From Protonemura montana (lineage: Eukaryota > Arthropoda > Insecta > Plecoptera > Nemouridae): DNA of 64,000 nt. Shown in pieces: positions 44,421-56,400 of the stretch (its first letter is position 1; every line of letters starts with the position of its first letter). The notes beneath the pieces were generated by a model. The model had not been told where the DNA came from and ran no database searches. It saw nothing but the letters and a program-made list of their open reading frames with translations. A program made the position numbers and the translations under genes. The DNA is taken from contig OX387612.1 of assembly GCA_947568835.1 (NCBI GenBank), forward strand, positions 4,092,001-4,156,000. The letters are read 5' to 3'.

Positions 44421-47400
44421 ATGTTGCTTCTTTGGTTCTGCATTCCTCTGCTAGGAGCGCTTTTCGGAAGTAAGTTTCCAAATCAGACACCAGCTCACAA
44501 AGTACTTGATACCGGCGCAGTGTTGCTTAACTTAATTCAATTAAGTCATCTTCTAGCAATGGTGGTCACCCATTCGGCACCTGATTCAGCTTATTGTTCC
44601 TTAACTCTGTTGTTCAGGTGGCGTACTTGGCTATCTGGAGGAGCTCAACAGAAACAAGGCAACCTTCTTGACAGCCAGTGTGGGCGGTCATGTTGTTTTC
44701 AACTGCCCGGTGGACTTCCCTCATGACATCGCAATACCATACAGCTTGCGGTGGAACAAAGAGGTATGATTTTAAGTAAATACTCTCTCTCTGTAGATCC
44801 AATGAAGGATCCGTCCTCCATGTCCCATGTCTCGTGTTCCAGCCTTGCCTGGAGGTCGTGGGTTATGAACCACACCATGGCTGTGCTTGCAGCGTGCTAA
44901 GAACCTACCCTGTCCCATCGCACCCTGCCTAACGTGAACCCTGCCCTCATGTCCCATGTCTCGTGTCCCAGCCTTGCCTGGAGGTCGTGGGGTATGAACC
45001 ACACTATGGCTGTGCTTGCAGCGTGCCAAGAACCCACCCTGTCCCATCGCGCCCTGCCTAACGTGGACCCTGCCCCCATGTCCCATGTCTCGTGTCCCAG
45101 CCTTGCCTGGACTCTGCCCCCATGTCCCATGTCTCGTGTCCCAGCTTTGCCTGGACCCTGCCCCCATGTCCCATGTCTCTTGTCCCAGCCTTGCCTGGAG
45201 GTCGTGGGGTATGAACCACACCATGGCTGTGCTTGAAGCGTGCCAAGAACCTACCCTGTCCCATCGCGCCCTGCCTAACGTGGACCCTGCCCCCATGTCC
45301 CATGTCTCGTGTCCCAGCCTTGCCTGGAGGTCGTGGGGTATTAACCACACCATGGCTGTGCTTGCAGCGTGCCAAGAACCCACCCTGTCCCATCGCACCC
45401 TGCCTAACCTGGACCCTGCCCCCATGTTCCATGTCTCGTGTCCCAGCCTTGCCTGGACCCTGCCCCCATGTCCCATGTCTCGTGTCCCAGCCTTGCCTGG
45501 ACCCTGCCTCCATGTCCCATGTCTCGTGTCCTAGCCTTGCCTGGACCCTGCCTCCATGTCCAATGTCTCGTGTCCCAGCCTTGCCTGGAGGTCGTGGGGT
45601 ATAACCCACACAATGGCTGTGCTTGCAGCGTGCCAAGAACCCACCCTGTCCCATCGCACCCTGCCTAACGTGGACCCTGCCCCCATGTCCCATGTCTCGT
45701 GTCCCAGCCTTGCCTGGAGGTCGTGGGGTATGAACCACACCATGGCTGTGCTTGCAGCGTGCCAAGAACCCACCCTGTCCCATTGCACCCTGCCTAACGT
45801 GAACCCTGCCCCATTTCCTATGTCTCGTGTTCCAGCCTTGCCTGGAGGCCGTGGGGTATAAACTACACCATGGCTGTGCTTGCAGCGTGCCAAGAACCCA
45901 CCCTGTCCCATCGCACCCTGCCTAACCTAACCTAACCTAACCTAACCTAACCTAACCTAACCTAACCTAACCTAACCTAACCTAACCTAACCTAACCTAA
46001 CCTAACCTAACCTAACCTAACCTTACCTAACCTAACCTAACCTAACCTAACCTAACCTAACCTAACCTAACCTAACCTAACCTAACCTGGACCCTGCCCC
46101 CATATCCAATGTCTCGTGTCCCAGGCTTGCCTTGAGGTCGTGGGGTATGAACCACACCATGGCTGTGCTTGCAGCGTGGCAAGAACCCACCCTGTCCCAT
46201 CGCGCCCTGCCTAACGTGGACCCTGCCCCCGTGTCCCATGTCCCGTGTCCCAGCCTTGCCTGGAGGTCGTGGGGTATGAACCACACCTTGGTGCCAAGAA
46301 CACACCCTGCCCTATCGCACCCTGGCTAACGTGGAATATCCCATGATGACGTCTCAAAAAAGAGCAGTCAATGACTTTCAGGCGTCAACACATCCTGCAT
46401 TGACCACGCTGATCTTTAAAATAAGTGTGACGCAATTTCAAGCCTAGTGTTCAATGCGTAAAATGCGTTGCCTACACAACAATGAATGAAGTTAGACTGC
46501 TGTGCGTGGAATGGTTGGCCAATTGTGATGTCTGCAATCAGACTGCCAATCAATCGTCTCACTCAACTGGACAGTGTTTACTTTGCTCTTGTCATGAATG
46601 GACGACTGTAATAAATTTATTTCTGAATTAGATGATCGCACACAATAGTTTAGTCTGAATGCATACGATTTATTGCTAGATGCACGTTAGATTTGTATTT
46701 TAATTGGCGACCAGTGGGCGATGTTTGGCGCAATGAACTCTATGGCCATGGTAGAACAACAGAATACTGGTAGAAACCAGTTCATCCGTAGTTTTCAATG
46801 TAAATAATTGGTATTGGCAGATGAAGGTTTGATTTTCCTGTGCCGAAAGTATGAGGGTGTTAAAAGGTGTAGACTTATTTTAGGTAATTGCTGATGGAAA
46901 TATTGATTTTGTGGCTATTTGTAACTTCTTTGACAGTAATAAGGAGGGGTTAAGAAGCCAAAAATATTGAAAAATTATAGAAAGCTTAGCAAGATTTAAG
47001 TAAATTCCGTATTTAAGGTAGTTTTGCATTAAAAATAAGGGAAACCTTATACATTTTCCGCGTTAAGTGTACGGTTAAGGGTGAAGGGAAGGTAAATGCA
47101 CATGAATTCAGTATTAACTGCTCGCTTAACAAACGCCAGCAAGCTTTTGAAATCTGCATTTTGCTTCGCTCAGCGAGCAAACGGCTGGATCTTGCCAATC
47201 AGTGAAGTGACAGCCAGCTGATTGGAGGAAATACTACGGCTGGCTCGACAGTGGCGTCCTGTCAAACACTTTGCCACTGTAGCAAACTGTACGCTCTAGA
47301 CAGATTCACAAAGAAGAAATTGTGCGTCGTGAGGTGCATGGTTATAGCTTGATACGAGTTTTAAGGTTATGTTTCCAAGAAAGGTGTGATGTTAAATTGT

Positions 47401-50400
47401 CGAATATGGCATCAGATAGCATTTTTCTCACTTTTCATTGGGTGGCCATAAGGCCAATCAGCTGGCTAATCAGCTGGCCATCAGCTGGCTGGATCCTATG
47501 CTCTATCCAGGTTATTTGAGATCAGCTGGCTGGATCCTATGCTCTATCCAGGTTATTTGAGATCAGTGTACTAACCCCAAGCCCGCTCGCCACTGGTGTC
47601 CATCATTGAGCGTGCAGGGCACACTGTCCACGCAGCCCACGCCACGGTCGAGTGCATCGGAGATTCGACCTAATAGACTCGGTAATTGGTGCAATTACTC
47701 GTCAAATTGGCACGCCCCAATGTACGTAGCATTGTGTGGGTTCTGGGCCTCATTGTCGGGAGGACATATGTGGCGTTGAGTTAGCGTGCTGGCGAGGAAT
47801 TCCAGTGCGGATTTCGCGGAATGAAGTGGGCTAAACATTGAGCATTTGACATCGCAAGTTTGTCGGTGTTTTTTAACATAGCAATTATCAAATATATGCA
47901 ATGTAGGTTTAATTTAAAAAGTATGGAATGTGCAATTAGGATCCATCTTTAAAGCTGTTATATCGGGAGCTTACTCAAGTCTACTGGAGTGGGAGCTTAC
48001 TCAGGTCTATTGGAGTGGGAGCTTACTCAGATATATTGGAGTGGGAGCTTACTCAGGTCTATTGGAGTGGGAGCTTACTCAGGTCTATTGGAGTGGGTGC
48101 TTACTCAGGTCTATTGGAGTGGGAGCTTACTCAGGTCTATTGGAGTGGGAGCTTACTCAGGTCTATTGGAGTGGGAGCTTACTCAGGTCTATTGGAGTGG
48201 GAGCTTACTCAGGTCTATTGGAGTGGGAGCTTACTCAGGTCTATTGGAGTGGGAGCTTACTCAGGTATATTGGAGTGGGAGCTAACTCAGGTCTATTGGA
48301 GTAGGAGCTTTTTCAGGTCTATTGGAGTGGGAGCTAACTCAGGTCTATTGGAGTGGGAGCTTACTCAGTTCTATTGAAGTGGGAGCTTAGTCAGGTCTAT
48401 TGGAGTGGGAGCTTACTCAGGTATATTGGAGTGGGAGCTTACTCAGGTCTATTGGAGTGGGAGCTTACTCAGGTCTATTGGAGTGAGTGCTTACTCAGGT
48501 CTATTGGAGTGGGAGCTTACTCAGGTCTATTGGAGTGGGAGCTTACTCAGGTCTATTGGAGTGGGAGCTTACTCAGGTCTATTGGAGTGGGAGCTTACTC
48601 AGGTATCTAAGTATCTCAGGTATCTAGGGTTACTGGATACAACTAATCAGCCAAACCACTTGTCCGATCGCGACGAAACAAAACCTAAGAAAGACACTAT
48701 CACACTATTGGCAACAGATTGACGCTTTCAAAAATTTTAAATTTATTTAATCTTATACGCGTTGTAAAAGATCCTATTCATGGCGTTTTTTCGGTGTTTT
48801 TCAAAAGAAAAATATCAGAGTTTTCATAGCAGCTGTCAAAATATTAAAATATAAAAATTTGATTCCATAACAATCCTAGACAGACTCTTCCTTTTTATAC
48901 AGTTGTTTTTTCAGATCGTTTAGAATAATTTTAGATTCCTGAAAGTCTTTAGACGTTGACCTCTGCTCGCATAGGAGCTATGAGGTTACTTAACATTGAA
49001 AACATTGAAAACATTGAAAACATTGAAAACATTGAAAACATTGAAAGCTTACAGTCTCCGGTATGCTAGTGTTTGATGAAGATTTTGGATACGTTTAGCC
49101 AAGCGTTAAAATAAGCTATTTTCTAAACAACATGTAAAGCTTTAACTTTCAGAGAGTAATTTTGTTATATATTTTTTTGTATGTCGTTGGAGTGGGGTAG
49201 CATTACGAATTATAATCGGAAAGGTTGGCAAAATTTTCAGAAATGTGGTTTTTCTTCTACTGAAATATATCTTTTTAGAGGAAAGGTTTTTTCAGTTAAA
49301 ATCTCATACATTTGGGGATAAAATTATTAGCGCCATATTAAAAGCTCCTGACAATCTGAAAACATCGTCTGCGATTTGTTTATCACTTTAAGCCAGAGTT
49401 AATCTTAAACTCAAATTTTGTGGATCCGGCCACAGACATTTATCACGGTCGGCAAATCGGATATTTCCTGATTTGCAACGGACATTGCCACGGTGACAGC
49501 TACTTACCCCCAATTACATTTTCTTAAACGTAAACTTTGCTTAAAGAAACCTGCCCCAGGTCACGTTTGGGCCACGGTTAGGGTAATATGGACAAAAATC
49601 TTGCCCTTCATAAACCTGACTTCAGTTTTAGTTGACCAACGATTTGCACGATTTCCTCCAGAACCAAACCGTGTTCGCATGGTCAGACGAGACGCTGACC
49701 GCGGCAAACCCGTCGTACAAAGGCCGTGTGACCTTGGCGCCCAACGTGGGGCAACGTGGAGCTGTCAATCTGACAGCTATCCGAGAGTCAGACAGTGGAT
49801 GGTTCGAATGCAGCGTATTCTTTCCGAACAGAAAGCCCAACACGCGGCCGAACGGCACCTGGTTCCATCTGGCGGTGGAGGGTGCGTATTAATGTTTACT
49901 TTTTGCATCATGCATTACGTTCGGGTGGTCAATGTGGCTCTGGTGTATTTGCTGACCAAGGACCGGCCACCGCTTGGCCTTGTCACTTTGACACACTGTG
50001 TTGGCTGCTCCTGTCCAACAGCACCAAGAACTAGCCACAGCTTAGCCTTGTCACTTTGACACACTGTGTTGGCTGCTCCTGTCCAACAGCACCAAGGACC
50101 GGCCACCACTTAGCCTTGTCACTTTGACACACTGTGTTGGCTGCTCCTGTCCAACAGCACCAAGAACCAGCCACAGCTTAGCCTTGTCACTTTGACACAC
50201 TGTGTTGGCTGCTCCTGTCCAACAGCACCAAGGACCGGCCACCGCTTAGCCTTGTCACTTTGACACACTGTGTTGGCTGCTCCTGTCCAACAGCACCAAG
50301 GACCGGCCGCCGCTTAGCCTTGTCACTTTGACACACTGTGTTGGCTGCTCCTGTCCAACAGCACCAAGGACCGGCCACCGCTTAGCTTTGTCCTTTTATC

Positions 50401-53400
50401 ACTGTGTTAGCGCTGTCCCTGTGGCACTGTTTATACACGGTATCCTAAAATCCAGCCCAAGCCCAACTTTATCTAAATAGAAATCACCCATCTACATTTA
50501 GTTCAACTGTTCTGTTACCTAACCAGGCGGAACCCTATTGGCCGAACCACCAATCAACGTGACCCTCCTCGAGGGCGATACCGCGACCTTCCCGTGCGTG
50601 ACACGCGATGCTAGCGCCAAGGTGTCGTGGTTTAAAGATGGCGTCGCGTTGAACGAGCTTGCCTTGCGTGCGCGTGCCACTGTCAGCGTTGATGGAACGT
50701 TGAGCGTGGGCCCTGTACGCATGGGCGACTCGGGCGAGCTGCATTGCGTGGTCACGAGTGCGCATGGGGAGCGCCAGACGGCGGGGGCGTTTCTCGATGT
50801 GCAATGTGAGTTGGTTTTCATTGATTTTGATATCTTTCGATTTTGGTTTGCTTCGTTTTTTAAGAGAGATGGAAATGAAATTGCTTTGAATAGTTTTTAT
50901 TCATTATTAGTTTTACTTATTAGTTTCTGGATGAAATACCTAATAGGTTGAAAGAAATCTACCACAATACCTACAAATCTTAATGTAACCGTTAATTTTG
51001 AAATATGTATATGTATATATTGAATTTATTTTTAAAACTGAGTTTTAAATAGCTGCAAAGCCACATTTTACGAATTTTACTGTTATTTTCATTTTTCTAT
51101 CAAATATTTCATGAGCGTTATGGACCCGCAAGTCATGGCACTCTAATGCCATTCCAATTTTGCTGTTGATTCAAGCGTATTTTTTATCATACATTTTACA
51201 TTAGATTGATCAAAATTTATTAATAATTTATCCCCAAAAGGTTACTGAAATAAGTAATTTGTACCTACATCACTCTCAAAAAAGGGAATGCTTGCCTGTC
51301 TATTTACCCATTTTTGAAAGCGACTCTGCTCCCAAAGCATTTTTTAAAGTGTAAATTGAAAGAAACCTTCAGTCTAGAGAGGCATTGTTGTAAAACATAT
51401 CTGACCTAAATAAAAAACACATACAAAATGCAGCTTCAAGTTCATATGCCACTCTCCTGTTCGGTTCCAGTCGCCGCCAAGGTGGTGTTCTCGCCGCGAG
51501 AAGTGCTGTTTCCTTCCGGAGGATCGGCCATGTTGGATTGCCACTTCCGGTCCAACCCAGCGCTGACCAATCTGCGCTGGGAGAAGGACGGACTGCTGTT
51601 CGACCCGTACAACGTGCCCGGGGTATTTTACAAGCGTAATGGCTCGCTGTACTTCACTGATGTAAGTGAGCTTGGTTAGGATGTTTAAATTGAGTCCCAG
51701 CGCTAATTTTAATCGTTTTGTTATTGAGCTTATAAATTTAAAAAAATTCAAGATAGTCTTTTTCGTTGCGAACTTTGAGAGTAAATGAATATTAAACATG
51801 GGAGGTGCAATGGTAGATTCAACGTTTGGTAGCCATGGAGATGCTGAGATCGCCTGACAGAGCTTCTCAATTCTGCTATTTTATGTTACCACGGGTATAT
51901 CATGGCCTAGCATAGGAGGTTCAATGGTAGATTCAACGTTTGGTAGCCATGGAGATGCTGAGATCGCCTGACAGAGCTTCTCAATTCTGCTATCTTATGT
52001 TACCACGGGTATATCATAGCCTAGCATAGGAGGTTCAATGGTAGATTCAACGTTTGGTAGCCATGGAGATGCTGAGATCGCCTGACAGAGCTTCTCAATT
52101 CTGCTTTCTTATATTACCACGGGTATATCATGGTCTAGCATAGGAGGTTCAATGGTAGATTCAACGTTTGGTAGCCATGGAGATGCTGAGATCGCCTGAC
52201 AGAGCTTCGCAATTCTGCTTTCTTATGTTACCACGGGTATATCATGGTCTAGCATAGGAGGTTCAATGGTAGATTCAACGTTTGGTAGCCATGGAGATGC
52301 TGAGATCGCCTGACAGAGCTTCTCAATTCTGCTATCTTATGTTACGACGGGTATATCATGGCCTAGCATAGGAGGTCCAATGGTAGATTCAACGTTTGGT
52401 GGCCATGGATATGCTGAGATGGCCTGACAGAGCTTCTCAATTCTGCTATCTAATGTTACCACGGGTATATCATGGCCTAGCATAGGAGGTTCAATGGTAG
52501 ATTCAACGTTTGGTAGCCATGGAGATGCTGAGATCAATGAGAACCATGCTAAAATGCTGATTGCCATGCTAACCTCCTGTGCAGGTAAACGAGTCTCACG
52601 CCGGTCTCTACACGTGCACGCCGTACAACAAGCTGGGGACGGCAGGCATCTCGCCCGTCATCCGAGTGGTCGTGCAGAGACCTCCAGTGTTCACTGTATT
52701 ACCGCACAGCCTTTATCTGCGCAGACTCGGTAAAACACTCACTTTTAAAATATTGACAAAACGGTTTGGAGTTTTGAAAACACCGGTTATAGTAAAATCA
52801 CCGATGATAAGCAACACTGCGCTTGGTCAAGTACTGGATGGGTGACAATCGTGCACATGACCAGTTAGCTGGTGGTCCCCATAGTACTTTTCTGATAGAA
52901 ACAGCTCATGTTCCTGCACTGTATTTCCCCGATTTCCGTTATTGTATGCAAAGTTCTCATCAACCTCAGTATACCCTCATGAATCTACCAACGCCATTAG
53001 ACCAAATATTTAGAGTCTAATATCACAAAACAATGTCTCATTGATCCGAAAAAAAATCTATAGTCCAATAAATTTATCCGTCAAACAATCGAAAATCTGC
53101 TGAAAAAATATAGGGAAATGATAAAAGAAACTATGCTCAAATCCCACACATGGCACCAATTGTAGTGGCGATTGTGCAAAAGATCTTTTTAGACATAAAT
53201 ATATTTCATTTATGGGTTCTTGTCAATACAATTGCTTGGCTTTCACCAAATACTTTGCCATCACTAAGGTCCGGTTAATACCGAGGGGGCATATTGAGAA
53301 ACCTTGAAATTAGGGACTCTCAAGATGGTGGTCTTTGCTTCAAAGTCTCTCTATGGCAACCGCTATACCAGTTATTTGAGATCAATTCGTTCTCACCCAC

Positions 53401-56400
53401 TGCCTTCGTCACTGCCTTTGTCACCATCTTCCTCCAGGCGACACGCTGCAAATGTCTTGTGAGGCATTCGACGACGCCAGCATCGTGTGGCTGCGTAAAG
53501 ATGGCGCCTCGCTACCCTTGAACCGAACCCGCATGCGGAACGGGAATCTGACCATTGAGCACGTGCAGGCAAGCGACAGGTAAGATGGCACCATTTTTTA
53601 AACTAAAAATGCTTTTCACAGTGAAACATTTGGGTTTGTTTAGCCGTTCATAGCCAACTGCAATCACAAGTAGTTTCTTTTACCAGCCCTTTTCAGCCCA
53701 CAGCAATTGTTTGGACCACAAGGGACGGATCCTCAAAGCAGAGTTTCACTTCCATTATTTTGGGGTACAGTTGTTATTCCTTCCGTATCTGGAAACACCG
53801 TCTGTGATTGGATTATCATCTTTCAACTCCAGATACCGATTAAGCTTTAACCATTCCTTGTGGATCTAAGATAAGGGATCCAAATGTCCCTTTTATTTCT
53901 GCAAAAATCATCAGTTGTGGGCTAGTTAGCAGCTTGTGCGCTATTCAGATTTTGACCCACTGGTCCTGGGGGCATATTTAAGACTCTCTAGAATGCAAAT
54001 TACAGGTGGCTTGTGCATTATTTTACAAATATCAATCCACTAACCTCTCCCGAACAGAACTGGTCATGTGTATATAATAGTCACTCAACCAATACCCGAT
54101 CCAGCACAGTTTTTCTTAACTTCAGTGATCTCACGAGAACCGGTTCTTCTATTGCATTGCCATTCATAAACCCTCAAAATAGTATCGTTTCTCATGACCA
54201 TCCTGGGCCATCCTGGGGCCCCGGGTTCACATCTCCCTTGCGTGTTCAGTGGCGTCTACCAGTGCGTGGCATCCAACATGGCGGCCAGCGTGACGTCAGA
54301 CGCCGAGCTGATGATAGAGACGCTTTCGCCGCGACCCGCGCACAATCTGACGGCAACTGCGTCAAGCACCAGCTTCACGGCATCGTGGACGCCTGGGTCA
54401 ATGCGCGTGTTCGCTCATCATACTCTCTGGTGAGACGAAAGGATTCGTTATATGGTAGAACCACTTTTTGTGACTGGTGTCAATAGCGGGTCGGTGTCTA
54501 TGCAATCTAAAAAGAACTTTATTAAAAACGCAATTTGACAGCCGAGCCAAAGCCTACTTTGTGTGTTGAAAGATTCTAAATTCAAGATGGCCGATGGTTG
54601 TTAAATTTGTAGTGCCACTATGATTGAGTTTATTGTCATTGCCATATCAATTGTGGGAGACATGGGCCTTACTAGTCATTTACCTAATCGATTTAATAAG
54701 TTAAAATAGTTTATTAAGTTAAACAATGAAACTGACATATTTTCGAGATAACCGGGATTCGAGGAATAGTGACAGTCCATTCTGTCCTGTGACATTGACG
54801 AACTCGTTCATACGAGTCACCTCGGCTTCTTCCCCCTTCAGGGGATCCCTTATCCAACCCCCGCGAAAACTGGAATATGTGTGTCCGGATAGCTCAGTAG
54901 GTAGAGCACCCGACCGGCAATTGGGAGGTCTCGGGTTCTTATCCCGGTTCGGTTGCACATTTTTCCAGTCTAGCTTCCTTTCTGACAAACGTTGCTTGCC
55001 CCGGATGTTTGTTCAAAGGTGGCGAGTACAAGACACCGAAGACTGGCGCGCCATGGCGGTGCCCGAAGGAACTAGCTCGGCGACGGCACGCTACCTGTTG
55101 CCGGGTCGAGTGTACCACCTGTTCGTGACAAGCACCGAGGGAGAGGGTGGAGAGGGCGTGGTCAGCCAAACGGTTTCCGTGGCAACGCCGGGTGCCGACG
55201 AGCGGCTCAACAGTGCGCTAAGTTAGTCTCGATTGGTGTATTTGAGATGGCGCCCAACGTGGGGCAGTTTGACAACTAATGGGCCGGGCTAAGATGTTGA
55301 GGGGGATTTTTGGCTAATTCGGCGGGATACTTTGAACGTTGGGATCAAATTTGTATTAATTATAACTAAATGGCTAACACAACTTTGGCAGTCGGTACTA
55401 TATTTTCATATTTTAAAGTTCTATTGCCAAACAATGCCCGTCTTAAATTTGCAAGTGGATAGAAATAACGCCCTTACTGGCGCCCAACGTGGAGCATGAC
55501 AACAACTCTGTGATTTCTGAGATCACCCCATTTTGGATAAAGGAGGCAAACTGACTTCAAGGAATCGGTGATTTTTAATGAAAAAAAAATCACAGCACTT
55601 TCGTTTTCAGTGCAATGTATGTCTTTGCTATGGTTTTGTAGACTAAAATCCACTTTATCTGACCTTAGCACTAGTTTTAACAAAAACCTTCTGAACTAGG
55701 TTTTGAATGCTAAGTAAAGAACAACTAAATTTCCCAACGTTTCGTAACTTGTAGACTGCTTTCCACATTGATAAAGGAAAGTAAATATAAATTGATAAAG
55801 CTGTGTTTTGTGATTTAAATTGCAAATGCGCATAGCAAGTGTTTGAAATTTAAAATTCAATTTCATCGGACACTGTCGTATTTGGCCACGTTTTATAACC
55901 GACTTGTTCTGCGTAGACTCTGTTATGGCCATGAGTCCGCCGCGCAACCTGGCGGCCGAACTGACAGACGCCGGCGCGTTACTGCATTGGGATCCACCGG
56001 CACATGGAGTTCAAACTCTGGTCTCGTACCGTGTGCATTGGGACCACGATGACGTCATTGTCGACACTACCAACACATGGCTTATGGGTAAGAAGGAACC
56101 TAACCTAAAGGTTTGGCGTCTTGGAAACACCGGTTCTTATGAGATTACCGAAATGAGCAACACTGCGCTGGGTCAGGTATTGGATGGGTGACCATCATAC
56201 ACATGACCAGTTCTGTTTGGGAGAGAGGTTGGAGGAATGAAAGTTCAGCAACACTGCGCTTAGTCCGGTATTGGATGGGTGACCATCATACACATGACCA
56301 GTTCTGTTCGGGAGAGAGGTTGGAGGGAATGAAAGTTTAGCAACACTGCGCTGGGTCAGGTATTGTATGGGTGACCATCATACACATGACCAGTTCTGTT

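Noticed and set aside
45918-46087. Chromosome end
   Set aside because: Single-copy coding sequence continues on both sides within one gene, so the tract is interstitial.
44772-46305. Overlapping open frames on both strands in the GC-rich array, and those at 3013-3502
   Set aside because: The 44-bp repeat lacks stops in several frames; no coding bias beyond the repeat.
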